NCBI GenBank assembly: GCA_050084985.1
Contig: JBITNC010000001.1
Location: 7,998,001-8,062,000 of the forward strand
Direction of reading: 5' to 3'
Length of the DNA: 64,000 bases
Source: Nageia nagi
Lineage: Eukaryota; Pinophyta
In this document: positions 26,401-37,779 of the stretch, piece by piece
Layout: each line of letters begins with the position of its first letter
How positions within the stretch are numbered: the stretch's first letter is position 1
The notes under the pieces: model-generated
Database searches by the model: none
Told to the model about the DNA's origin: nothing
What the model saw: only the letters and a program-made list of their open reading frames with translations
Program-made: the position numbers and the translations under genes

Positions 26401-26930
26401 AGGCATCTAGGTGAAGGTCTAATTTTAATAAAAAAATAACCTCAACTCTACCCTCACAACACTAATGTTACTTGGTTATGACAAGATGTTGGATGTATAA
26501 GACATATGATTTGTTGGGTTGAAAATATCTTGTTCAAAGTGAAATTAGTTAATAATCAACATGCTTTGTTGATTACCTTGGTTAAACAAATTCAACATGT
26601 ATAGTTGATTAATTTTGTCAATAAATTACAATTGTTATATAGTGTAATGATCTCATTTGTTATGCTTTAATTTCCTTAATAGATTGAAATTTATACTAAG
26701 TGTAAATATTTAATGGCATTATTAATTAAAAAATAATCTCACAAAAATAAAACCTTAAGGTCTTGTGCATGATATTTAACACTATATGTAATAGTACCTT
26801 CCAAGGTTAGAATTATTTTATGCAAATGAAATAGTACCTTCCATGGTTGCAAGTTTATGCCCTTATTTTTAGTTTGATATCTATTTGCTTTTGAAAAGTG
26901 TTTATGTTCTTCATTTTTTGCTAAAAAATT

Positions 26931-27108
26931 GAAAATTTGATGGAGTGGTTAAAAAGGTTCACCCTTCTCCATGATTGAAAATTTAATAGAATGGTTAAAA
27001 AGGTTCATCCTTCTCGATGATTGAAATTTTGATGGAGTGGTTAGAAAGGTTCTCCCTTCTCCATGATTGAAAATTTGATGGAGTAGTTAAAAAGGTTCAC
27101 CCTCTTTC
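26931..27108 (+). repeat. 46 bp tandem repeat, nearly four copies
   Basis: Full units are 26931-26976, 26977-27022 and 27023-27068, each exactly 46 bp, plus a partial fourth. A unit runs from GAAAATTTGATGGAGTGG to CCTTCTCCATGATT. CTCCAT and ATGGAG form an inverted pair across the unit junctions. It lies where gag would be expected in copia A. Confidence 0.92.
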
Positions 27109-27689
27109 AAAATTGCAACTATCATACGAATTTATGTCGCTTTCTTTCCATTATTGGGAAGTGTCTTTACACATTGATGGAAGTTGGATCCATGTTAATG
27201 GAGTAATGTTACCTTCATCCATCATTTGCATCTTGACTAATACCATGATCAAGTTGGCATTATTTATGGTTTGTTTTTCTCTGATTTAGCATTGTTTAAG
27301 AATACCCCAAACCTATAAATCAACATGTTTGTAAATATAGAAGAATTTATGCATCTTAACTTATGGATTTCTATAATCAAGATGGCATTATTTGTGGCAT
27401 GGTCAAGTTGACATGATGTGGCTTATAAATATGGAATTTGTTTGGCTTAATGGCTTATGCATAGCTTCTGATATTTTGATCAAAGTGCCTTAATGGTTGA
27501 ATTATATGTATTTGAAACTTCTATCAAGAATGGTACATTAGTTATTTAGGATAACATAATGTTTAATGACTACGAGATTGGAATTTGTTAATGGAAAATA
27601 ATTTTAATCTTTTTAAAGCATGCTTAACCTTTTTTTCCTATAAGAGCCTTCATATTATGGAGAATCAAATCCTTATGTTGGCCTATATG

Positions 27690-30125
27690 TGCAAATGTAT
27701 AAATTCGAGAAGGATAAGGCAATAAGGGAAACATAACCTCTTGAGCTTGTGCATTCAGATTTGATGATTCCATTTTAGACTAAGTCTCTTAGAGAAGAAT
27801 CTTATATCTTGACCTTCATTATTGATATCAGTAGGATAACATTTGGGTATATACTCGAGCATAAGTATCAAACATTTTATAGGTTCAAAGATTTGAAAAC
27901 CTTAGTTAAAAATCATATTAACTTTAAAATCAAGATGTTGAGATTTGACAATAAGGGTGAATATAATAGCAATAAGTTTAATGACTATTGTGCCAAGTAT
28001 AGATCAAGAGGTAGTTCACGACCCCTTACATCTCTCAAAAAAATGGTATTACCAAAAGAAAGGATAGAACCATTCATGAAATGGCTAGGTGCATGTTGAA
28101 AAATCTTTCTAGTTTCTTATGGGTTGAAGTTGTGTGCACTGCTATTTATACCTTGAATAGGTGCCCTATGAAAGCATTTAAAGGTAAAATCCTATTTGAG
28201 GAATGGATAGGAAAGAAACCTAGAATAACTCACCTTAAGATTTTTGGTTGTGATGCCTATGCCTTCATTATTTATAAGAAAAAAAAATTATATATGAGAT
28301 ATGAAAAGTGCATCTTTGTGGGCTATGTCAGTTAGCATAGAGGCTAAGAGCTCTACTCTTCTTCCTCCATAGCAGTGTTCATATCGAGGGATGTAAAGTT
28401 CAATGAACTTACTAAGAAATATGCTTCTTAAGAGGATATAGATGATCTTAATGACTCTTCTATTATACCTAATTAGATGGATATAAATGTATATAAGTCA
28501 CCTCAAGAGAAAAATTCTCCAACATAAAGGATAACTAGAAGTATGACCTCAAAAAATCTTTATTTTTCAAAATTGATAAGAATGAGCCCTCATCATTCAA
28601 AAAAGCTTCAAAGCATGAATGTTGGATGCAAGCCATGAAAATGGAGTATGAGACTCTGATAAAAAAAATTAAACTTAGGATTTAGTTTCCTATCTCGATA
28701 AATAGAATGTGATTAGCATTAAATCAATTTATAAGGTCAAATACATTTTAGTTAGAGAAATTAAAAAATATAAGGCAAGGTTAGTAGCTAAGTGTTTCAC
28801 TTAAAAAATATGAAGTTGATTATGAGAAAACCTTTGCTCCAGTGGCAAAGATGCCCATAATTAGGTTAATCCTTACTCTTTCAGTAGCTTAAAGATGAAA
28901 AGTTTTTCAACTTGATATCAAGAGTACTTTTTTCAATGGTGAATTATATGTAGAGATCTACATGATTCAACTAGAAGGGTTTATTATGGGATTAAAAAAG
29001 TCCCTTATGTGCAAGCTAAATAAGTCCTTGTATGAATTTAAGCAAGCATCTAGTGCTTGGTACAAAAAGATTTCAAGATACTTTTTAGATATTAGGTTCT
29101 CTAAGTGCTTCTTTGATTCAGATCTATATGTGCTCAATCAGGGAGAAGACTTGATCTTGATCCTTTCTATGTGGATGATCCTTTGATTACAAGAAATAAT
29201 GATAAAATCATACAATGGTGCATATCAACACTTAAGGCAATATTTGAAATTATCGATCTTAATTTCTTGCACTACTACCTTGGTATGCAAGTGTACCAAT
29301 ATAAGAATTATACTTATCTTAGTCAATCCAAGTATATCTCAAACATATTGCTAAAGTTTGAAATGGAGGAGTGCAATCCTATTGAGATCCTAATTCTCAT
29401 GGAATCCCTCTAATTCTTAACTCCAACTCTTAGTTGGAATATGTTACATCTTACTGGCAACTAATTGGTAATCTACTTTATTTGACTATCTCCATGCTAA
29501 ATATTGCCTTTGCAATAAATCTTATGGCACAGTTTATGCAAAAATTGTATGTTGAGTATCTCAATATTGCTAAGCAAATCTTGAAGTATGTTGTAGGAAC
29601 AAAGGATCTTACTCTCAAGTATTCCAAGTTACCCTTGTTTGTTCTCTTAAGTACACAAATTATGACTATGGGTAATATAAAGATGATAAAAAATTAACCT
29701 CTGCTTATATGTTCAACATTGGTTCAGGTACTATCTCTTAGACTTCCAAGAAGTAGCCTACTACTGCTATCTCCACCATAGAGGTAAAATATCAAGTCAT
29801 GTTAGTTGCAACCTAGGAAGCCATTTGATTGAGGCATATTCTAAAAGAAATTGGGTATTAACAAGCTCATGCATCTTAGATTTCTTTAGATAATTAGTCG
29901 ACTATTGCTTTGGTAAAGAACCCTATTCTCCATTAAAGAATAAAACATGTTGAAATCTAAGAATATTTTATCAAAGATAAGGTTTTGGATGTTATCCTAC
30001 AATTTGAGTATTATCCATTAGTACTAAAATTCACTAATTTGTTCACCAAGCCCCTTTCTAAAGGTCAGTTTGACAATTTTAAGGAATCTATTGGGTTGAT
30101 GAAGTTTTCCTCAAGGGGGAGTGAA
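27690..30125 (+). pseudogene. Integrase, RT and RNase H remains of copia A
   Basis: The similarity to copia B starts abruptly at FEKDKA (about 27700); gag, protease and the pre-integrase finger are absent. The integrase keeps ELVHSDLM (first Asp) and LRFDNKGEY (second Asp, with G changed to K next to it). It then loses frame near 28010 and resumes with MARCMLKNLSSFLWVE. RT covers about 28640-29500: FAPVAKMP is recognisable near 28830, and YVDD is kept (FYVDDP, about 29170) but only after a frameshift. RNase H follows to about 30120. Many stops lie at expected Gln or Trp codons. Three of them (28525-28527 TAA, 28676-28678 TAG, 29814-29816 TAG) fall at the same codon positions as stops in copia B. 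Confidence 0.9.
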
Positions 30126-30843
30126 GGTTGAAATTCTTGCTACATTCATTTCTATGATGATAACTTCATCACTAGGAGAATTTTTTGGTTGTATATTGTT
30201 GATCTTTTTGTGTACACCTTCATAGTTAGTTACCTCCATGTGAGGAACTAGTTGTACATTTTTAAGCATATGATGGCTTATGTCAATACTATTTCAATTA
30301 TCCATATGTGAAGAACTAGTATGTGCTTTTTGAAATGGTTTAGTTGTCCATATGTGAGGAACTCATATGCTTGTATGCTCTATTTTTCATGTTGATCAAA
30401 ACATATTTTTATACAACAAATGACTATGAGTATTGGCTTGGCATCTTTGTGATGATTTATAGTACACCATTGATCAGTTTATAGAATTCATTGATTGATT
30501 CATTTATCTTATATTAATATTTATATGATGCATCTAATTGATATTTTTTATGAGCTACTTGTAGCTTGCAAATTTCTTCTTGAGAGTACAAGTTATATAC
30601 TTCATGTGGGTAGGCCCATCATGTTAATGACTACTTTATATAGTTAAACCAGTTATGATTAATGATTGTATTGTAAACCATTTATCAAATGGTAAAATAG
30701 TGAGCCTCAATCTAAGATCTTGCTTATTTCTCAAAAATGTAAATGTTCTTATATCCAATTGTATCTTTATAGAAGAAAAATCTCTCTTATGATCTCTTTC
30801 TTCTATCCTCTTTACTCTACCCTAATATTGCATTAAGGGGTAG
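30126..30843 (+). other. Copia A 3' non-coding region with hairpin and polypurine tract
   Basis: It corresponds to 53917-54737 in copia B. A hairpin at 30227-30250 pairs TAGTT with AACTA and CCTC with GAGG around the loop CATGT, with one bulged A. Two weaker relatives follow near 30298-30318 and 30342-30363. The region ends in the polypurine tract AAGGGGTAG directly before the 3' LTR. Confidence 0.75.
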
Positions 30844-31349
30844 TGTTAGAATGTATAATACATTATTGTAATGTATTTTCATGTAATTCACTTAATACTT
30901 AAGGATATCGCTAGATACATTGAGTATTTAGTGAATATGATAATGTAACTTGTCCTACACTCCATCTTATAAGCATGCACCTTGGGTAAAAGGTTGAAGC
31001 ATGTCATGACATTATACATTAGTTAAAAAGATGATTCAAGGGAGGATTTTCCCTTATAAATAGAGGACCTCCCATTTTGGTTATTTACTCAAGTTTGTAG
31101 CAAATTTATGCTCTTATCTAGGATGTAGAAGAAGTGACAAATTAAGTTGTTGTAAAAGAGTGCTCTTTGAGAATAAGATATTAGATTAATGGATGTACAC
31201 CCATGGTTGGAGGATTAACCACTTTATATTCATATCATCTTCTATGAATGCTACTTTAAATTTGTGTTTTTAATGCTTAAGTAATTTGAGAGAGCTTTCA
31301 TGTGATCCTGGTATAATAGGAATTAAGTCTTTATGGCTTATTCTCTTCA
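30844..31349 (+). repeat. 3' LTR of copia A
   Basis: 506 bp, TGTTAGAATG to CTCTTCA, with a TATA box TATAAATA at 31055-31062. Followed by the target duplication TTAAT. Confidence 0.93.
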
Positions 31350-31354
31350 TTAAT

Positions 31355-32312
31355 TATTTGATTAGTGAGCCTCACATCTATAATTCTTCAACATGACATG
31401 AGAACTTGGAAATTTATTGCTCATAATATTTTAAGGAAGATGGGTTGCCTAATAGAGGAGTACTTCAAATTTATGTGGGATGGGATGAGTGAGAAAAATA
31501 TAAGTTATTTATTTGTGTTTTGTTGGGAATTGGAAGTTGAATTGCTATGTACTTAAATTGGCTCATTTTGTCTACGTGTTTGGATAAATATTTTGTAAGA
31601 TTATTGTACTTTGAATATAATATTTTATATGAGTATTATTATATTTTCAATAATATTTTGAAATTATTATTCTTGAAATTTTACTATATTTCTTATAATA
31701 AAATGAAATTAATGAAAAATGTTACATAAATTTTAGAATATCAATTATTACTCATAGTATAGCTATTAAGACACAAATTTATAAAAACTAGCTTTGATAT
31801 AACCCCTCATATATCAAGAAACACTAAGAGATATCATTCTCAAGACATTTATCTTGGATATAGAGACTAGTTACATAATTGAATTCTAATTAATTTTATT
31901 TTGTGATTTGAAATTTATTAAACATTCCATTGATATATAAAAAATATTTATTAAAATTAATATAGTTGACTTTGTATTAAAATTTTAATAAAATCAAAAT
32001 AGTTAACCAAATATTTATGATTGGATAGATTGCATGATATTTTGACTCCCCACCCCTTGGGGATGCCATTGTACTTACAAATCTCGACATAATTAGTAAT
32101 TTAATACTAAATGAATAGATATGTTTTTTGAATGGACAAATATATGACAATAACCCTCACATCCATTGGAACATGCTCATGTATTGGGTCCTCTCCCCTA
32201 GGTGCCTTTGCCTATCATTAAGTCCTCCTAGATTTTGAATCCTTGTAGCCATCTTGCTTCAAGCTCTTTCAAATATTTTTTGAAGAAGTTTCCATCTAAT
32301 TTCTACAACATC
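31355..32312. other. No recognisable gene
   Basis: AT-rich flank of copia A. The short open frames at 31.37-31.73 kb show no similarity I can recognise. Confidence 0.4.
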
Positions 32313-32726
32313 AATGGTTCTCATAGTAGAGAAGAAGCTTGTTGAAGAGAAAGCCCCTAATTCTGATAAGAAGTCTTCTAAGGCTAAGATAAATCTTCCT
32401 AAATAATTTGCCAAAGAAGAAGGGTAAGAAGAAGTACATACATATTTCCTCTAAGGCCATGGGTATCATGAATTCATTTATCATCAACATCTTTGATAAA
32501 TTGGATAACAAATCTTGAAGGCTTCACCAAGTACAAGCCACTAATTACATCAATGATATTTTTGATAAATTGACCAACGAAGCTTTGAGACTTGCATGGT
32601 ATAATGAAACCCACTATTACTTTGTGGGAGATCCAAACCTCTGTTCAGTTGGTTTTTCCTGGGGAGCTCTCTAGGAACACCACATCAGAGGGTACAAAGG
32701 TGGTCACCAAATTTACCAATGGTTGA
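32313..32726 (+). pseudogene. Histone H2B pseudogene
   Basis: The start ATG is at 32313, followed by a Lys/Glu-rich N-terminal tail (VEKKLVEEKAP) typical of plant H2B. After a frame change the core reads ISSKAMGIMNSFI, then [32 protein letters not shown] and [11 protein letters not shown], ending at TGA 32724-32726. These are the H2B alpha-2, L2, alpha-3 and alpha-C segments. The SVETYKIYIFKVLKQVHPD region is nearly all deleted; only KKKYIH remains before ISSKAMG. The alpha-2 segment is duplicated: an IFDKL block occurs twice, the first copy ending in a TGA. At least two frameshifts and further stops make it dead. No introns are visible, which fits either a retrocopy or an intronless H2B gene. 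Confidence 0.88.
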
Positions 32727-33721
32727 ATTTTTAAGGTTTGAATATCATAATTAAATAATATCTTTGGATACCACATCTATGCTGGGATGTATTATTTGTA
32801 AATTCCTACTATAGTATGTTGATTTGGGGAGGGGTAAATTCCTTTGGTTATCAAGATAATTTGTGAACACACTTTATAAGACTGAGGTTCTACTTTATTT
32901 TCTTTACTCAGAAATAAGGTTTTGAAGATGGGTCTCATAACTTAAACTTGAAATGTTAATAATATAAATTTATATGTATGTCAAATTTTAAAAGCTATTA
33001 AAGAAAATTTGTATTTTTTTTAATAATTTTTTTATTTAGTTACTTGAGTTTGTATGTGTAGAAAATTTTCTTTGAGTTCTATACAATATTAAATGAATTT
33101 TTTTTGGGTTTTGAATTGAAGTTTATTCAAATATTTTCTTATACTAATAATTATTTCAATAAAGAAATAAATCAAATTTTGTTTAAGATAAGTAAAATAT
33201 TTTATCTTAAAAAGTTTGGAGAGTTAGATAATATTGATATGATTTTAAGGTAGTGTTTAAAGACTTGAATTTGAATTGAAATTTAAAGAAAAGGAAATAA
33301 TGTGGTTTAATATGTGTGATCATCATTGATGGTAAGGTTGTACCTTAAGTGGGGCAATATTAATATTAAAATTATCATTGTTCTATATTTTTAGAGTAAA
33401 GAGGTCAAATATTTATTAAGAATTTGAGTTATGATATAGTTTTTGCAAAACATGATTTTTTCAGCTAAGGTCAAAATATGACTTTGCTCCTTCCTTTTAT
33501 ATATCCATTTTTTTTCATTTGAACCTTTGAACAATTGAGAGGTGTACCATTAATAACCATTGAGAACAAAATTATACATATGCATTATATAACCTAGTTT
33601 ATCCATTGAAGCTATATTTATTTAATATTTATATTTTAAGTTCCCAACTTACCCTATCACAAGCCTTGCATAAGTATAGCTTGAAGAACATTCATTTGTT
33701 CCCCTTTGGTTAATATTGTGA
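32727..33721. other. No recognisable gene
   Basis: Very AT-rich flank downstream of the H2B pseudogene. No poly(A) tail or target duplication for a retrocopy could be fixed with confidence. Confidence 0.4.
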
Positions 33722-34840
33722 ATGATTTTTTGTGCTACCACAATCTCATTTAGAATTTATCTAATCTACATGAATCCTCCTTTTCTTGGAGAGATTAATC
33801 TTGGTAAATTTTTTTTAGCATGTTTACCATCAATTTGGTACAATCGTATAAACCACATTTCATATAACTATGGGTCTACTCTTTTGCTTATGAGATTAAG
33901 CAAAAAAGGTATAGTTAAGGGTTTTAATGATTCTTCCATTAATTTCAACCACTTCCATCACCTATATTAAGCTTGTAGCTATTGTATTCCTATAGGATCT
34001 AAAGAACTCTACTGGAATTCCATTTGGTCCTAATGTTTTCCCTATGTATATAGCAAAAACTATTTTGTTAACTTCTTGCTCTTTGATCTCTTTTAAGAGT
34101 TCATCATTTAATTTCTATGATACAAATGGTAATATGATTTCTTGGATTTCCTCTTGAAGTTGGATGGAAAGATGTAATTTTTTAAAATATATTTATTTGT
34201 TACTTCTTGCATAGTAGTGGAAAAACTTAGTGATTTCATTTCATGGTTGAGTGATGAAATAACTTGGTGTGCCTATCGCCTTGTAGTCAAGTTATTCTTG
34301 TTTATTTTAAATAGGTTTCCTCTTCCATGTCTAGCTCCTCCTATTGAAATAAAATAAGTTCTTGGTAGAGTAGTTCTTTAAAAATATTCTCGATTTGATC
34401 CTTTATGTTACTTCTTGCATCCTATTGAGATATTTAATATTCATTGTTGGAAGTTTATCCTATAAATTTTACTCTAATTTTTCAACTTACTTTTAATAAA
34501 TTTTAGTATGGAGTGTAGCTAGAATTATATCATCATATGTATAAGTTTTTCATACTACTGCCACTACCTTACTAAGTATGGAAAGTTCTTACTTTATAGA
34601 TAGAAATTATTACATATGAAAGGGAATTTCTTTAACTAAAGCCTTCTATTAATATTGAGAGTTACTAAGAAATGGTCTAATGCTAACTAGTTTGGTATTT
34701 TAGATTAACAATGCTAAAGGTAAAAAACAATCCTTGACTAGAATCTTATTCAGTCTAAATTTGATTATGCGTTTTGCTTTTCTTTTATAAGTCCATGTGT
34801 TGCCACATCTCAGTGGGGATATGTTAATCAAGTCTAAAGG
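33722..34840 (-). pseudogene. LINE (L1-like) endonuclease/RT remnant
   Basis: Read on the minus strand. The end of an APE-type endonuclease lies near 34810-34690 with NTWTYKRKAKRIIKFRL, corresponding to the YTW.N.R.....RLDR motif. The linker has a TKFFHYYA segment (about 34240-34220), matching the D.NTKFFH motif before LINE RT domains. The RT start (about 34060-33930) reads LGPNGIPVEFFRSY, corresponding to GPDG....FF, followed by LNYTFFA. Later RT motifs are lost by about 33720. It has many stops and no recognisable 3' end, and is truncated on both sides. Confidence 0.7.
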
Positions 34841-35194
34841 TACTTTGTTTGAGCCATAAGAATATTGTTTGTATCATTTAACTAGATCAATCCTGATCCT
34901 CCTTTATCCTTAATCAATATTTTAGCATTTAGGTCCTCTTCAACTATTCATAAATCCTTTAGATAGGTTATCCTTGTCTATTTTATTGTCCTCCATTGTA
35001 TTTTTTGATTTTTCACCTATTTCATACCATAAAACTAAATTATTATCCATATTACACCTAATAATCTATCCCTAAGGTTATTTATAAAGGACTTCTTTAT
35101 TTGATAGTAAGTGCACCATTTGAAATATATTTTTATTCTATAATGTGGTTATTCCTCCTAATAAACCCTTAAAGGTTTGAGCCATAAAATCACC

Positions 35195-35440
35195 TAATAT
35201 ACTAGAAAGGGATTTTAGGGGTGGTTATAAATCACCACCTATCATAGTCATTGGTGATTATTTGCCCACCTCCTATGAGCCTGCCACCAAAAGTCCCCTC
35301 TCTATGATGACGGCTAAAAACCACCTCTATATTATCCAATGTAGGCAGATATAATTATCCTTGAACCCACCTTTTTTTAAGGTCATAGTTTAAGCCACCA
35401 CTTTATGAGTATAGGCAATGGTTAAAAATCATCATATGAT
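35195..35440. repeat. Possible CACTA-type subterminal repeats
   Basis: Short inverted motifs of the type GGTGGTTATAAATCACCACC, GGCTAAAAACCACC and GGTTAAAAATCATC recur here. Near 35198 is TACTAGAAAGGGATTTTAGG. Plant CACTA transposons often have a CACTA...GGGATTTT terminus followed by GGCGGTTTTTAACCGCC-like units. No transposase or opposite terminus was identified, so this is a weak call. Confidence 0.3.
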
Positions 35441-35615
35441 TATCATATTTTTCAAAAAATAGGGTATAGAATGGAAGTATTCTTTCAAATGGAAGAATCC
35501 TTCCAAGGTATGACATCCTTGGTTACTCGATGCACTCGAGCTTGATCATAGTGAGCCCAATTATGATGTTGACCTTAGACTCCCGAAGGATGGTCCAATG
35601 GAACTAACCAATCAT

Positions 35616-35617
<2 letters not shown>

Positions 35618-35671
<54 letters not shown>
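35618..35671. repeat. (TG)27 microsatellite
   Basis: 54 bp of uninterrupted TG dinucleotides. Confidence 0.97.
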
Positions 35672-35672
<1 letters not shown>

Positions 35673-35689
35673 ATATTATTATATATGTG

Positions 35690-37779
35690 TAATGCTTTGC
35701 AACTATTCAACCCAAAAATTTAAAATTTATGTTGTCTTACTTACACAATAAGATAACATTCTCCTAGGATAACCTATTCAAAACATCATGAATTAGAAGC
35801 TCTCAATATATGTATCATTTTTATGTTACCACACAACCAACCTAGATGCTTCAAACATATGATATGAAATTATCCAAGTCCACCATATGATAGGAAATTA
35901 TGAAATTTTAAGCATATGCATGATGCAATACCTAATAATAGTTTAACAAGTTGCATGATGAAAACATAATTTTATTATCTGCAATTATTATAAGATACAA
36001 ACATATGATGCAAGGCCTAGAAATTGTTTGATAAGATGCATGATGCAACTAAAGTTTTTTGAAGAAGCTCAATAATATTTAAATATGCTCTACAATTATG
36101 CTCTAATGATCAATAATTTCATAATTATGATCAAGTATTATTGCTCAAATGATTCAAATATGCTCTATAGTATTGCTACCACAACATTTCCATTTATAAA
36201 CACTAAGTAGACACATCCACACACCCAAGTAGCCCTTTTTAAAATAAATGAAATGGAACATAAAACCTGATAAACATGAATGTGAAATATGGATGATGCA
36301 TGATGTAGATATAGTCTCATGGATTATAATAATTAGAGGAAATGTAATTCATAGTTACAACAAGAATTCCCTCAAATTTTGATCTGATGAACCACTTGGG
36401 AACCACATTTTTTTTTGTGTTTGGCTAGTATTATCACCATGTTTTTTTCCAACTTATATTGACACTTGGAATGTTTTCATCATTTTGAGTTTTTGGATCA
36501 TATGGTGTATTTAAATAATTTAATATCATATGTTGAATAGTTCCTTTTTTGCTCCAAGCCAATTTTTGGATCATATGGTGTATATAAATCATTTCATATC
36601 ACATGACACATGTATGCAAAATATGAAATAATACACAAGGCTCGAGAATTATTTTATTCTTCTATGGACCTTTAATTTTTAGAACACTTAATTTTGTCAT
36701 TTTGAGTTGAGGGGTTGAAGAGGAGAATGGAATTTGGTGTATTTAAATAATTTCATATCATATTATATGGTGTTTTTAAATCATTCTATATCACATATCA
36801 TAATTTATTTGTAAAAATATTTTGATATATATACACACCTAATTCAAGGTTTATGGGCATTTTGGTACTTAGGGGAAATTGGTGCTTTGATTTTCTCTAC
36901 ATTCTTTTAGAAAGCATGAAACTGTGTTTACATCATGCATCTTGTGCTTGTGACTACCCTAATAGGCATGTATGCAAAATGTGAAATAATACACAAGGCC
37001 TAAGAATTATTTCATGTGTCCATGGGCCTTTAATTTTGAAAACACCTATTTTTTGTGTATTTTACAATTATTGTAGAAGGTAAATTTCAAAGCTTCTTAA
37101 ATATATTCTGTACAGCTAAGAAGATCAACAATTCATGTATAATGATTAATCCCATGATTGTAGGATATGCATAAAATGAAAGGCTATAGAGACTTTTAAG
37201 CAGATGCAATTATCATGTATAAATTGGCTTGTATAAGGAAAGTAACATACTACCTAAGTTCCCAAATAATCTCATGGAATGCAATGATTTGAGTATATGC
37301 AATTGATAGCTAAAATAAAGAGACCCTTAAACTCTTAAGTATAATGATATGATGACCAATTATTATCATATTACACCCATAATGAGATATTATACTTTAA
37401 GAAAGTATCAAAACCCATCCAAAAGTGGTAAGTTGGAAAAAACATGCTTGTAATACTTAACAACTGTTCAACCCAAAAATTTAAATGCTATGTTTCTTAT
37501 CCAAGTACAACATATGATATGAAACAAACCAAGTGTATTATATACAATGTTCAAAACTTCCTCAAGATAGCCTATATGGCCAAGAAGGTCAATAATGTAT
37601 GTATAATGATTCATTGGGAACTTGGAAAGTTACCAAGCATTTTGAGTTATGACAAATGATATACTTGGTGCTCTCTTTACACATACAATTTATAAACAAC
37701 AATGACATGATTATAAGCATTGACTTGTGAAAGCCACTATGATAAGTATGATATTGACACATACATAATTCTTAATTGA
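35690..37779. repeat. Non-coding region with dispersed internal repeats
   Basis: Imperfect direct copies lie close together. GTATGCAAAATRTGAAATAA followed by TACACAAGGC occurs near 36612 and 36968. CATATGGTGTATWTAAAT occurs near 36508 and 36570, with shorter versions near 36737 and 36760. CAACCCAAAAATTTAAA occurs near 35709 and 37469. No coding similarity. It may be an old LTR or a non-autonomous element. Confidence 0.6.

Larger units (their letters stand above)
16229..31349 (+). mobile_element. Copia A: old Ty1/copia element, nested into twice
   Basis: The element is bounded by TTAAT on both sides (16224-16228 and 31350-31354). The left LTR begins TGTTGAAATG and the right LTR (30844-31349) begins TGTTAGAATG and ends CTCTTCA. 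Removing two later insertions (16335-18879 and 19169-23945) restores a left LTR of about 500 bp, matching the 506 bp right LTR. Inside are a tRNA-iMet-type primer site, a long leader, a tandem repeat, and remains of integrase, RT and RNase H; gag and protease are missing. The LTRs differ visibly even over the first 100 bp (well over a dozen changes), so the insertion is old. Integrase before RT places it in Ty1/copia. It is a relative of copia B at 48.4-55.3 kb. Confidence 0.93.

Noticed and set aside
26931-27108. 46 bp tandem repeat as a CRISPR-like array
   Set aside because: Units are contiguous without spacers and lie inside a plant retrotransposon.
32311-32511. Minus-strand open frame over the H2B pseudogene
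   Set aside because: It is the antisense shadow of the plus-strand H2B sequence, which has clear family similarity.
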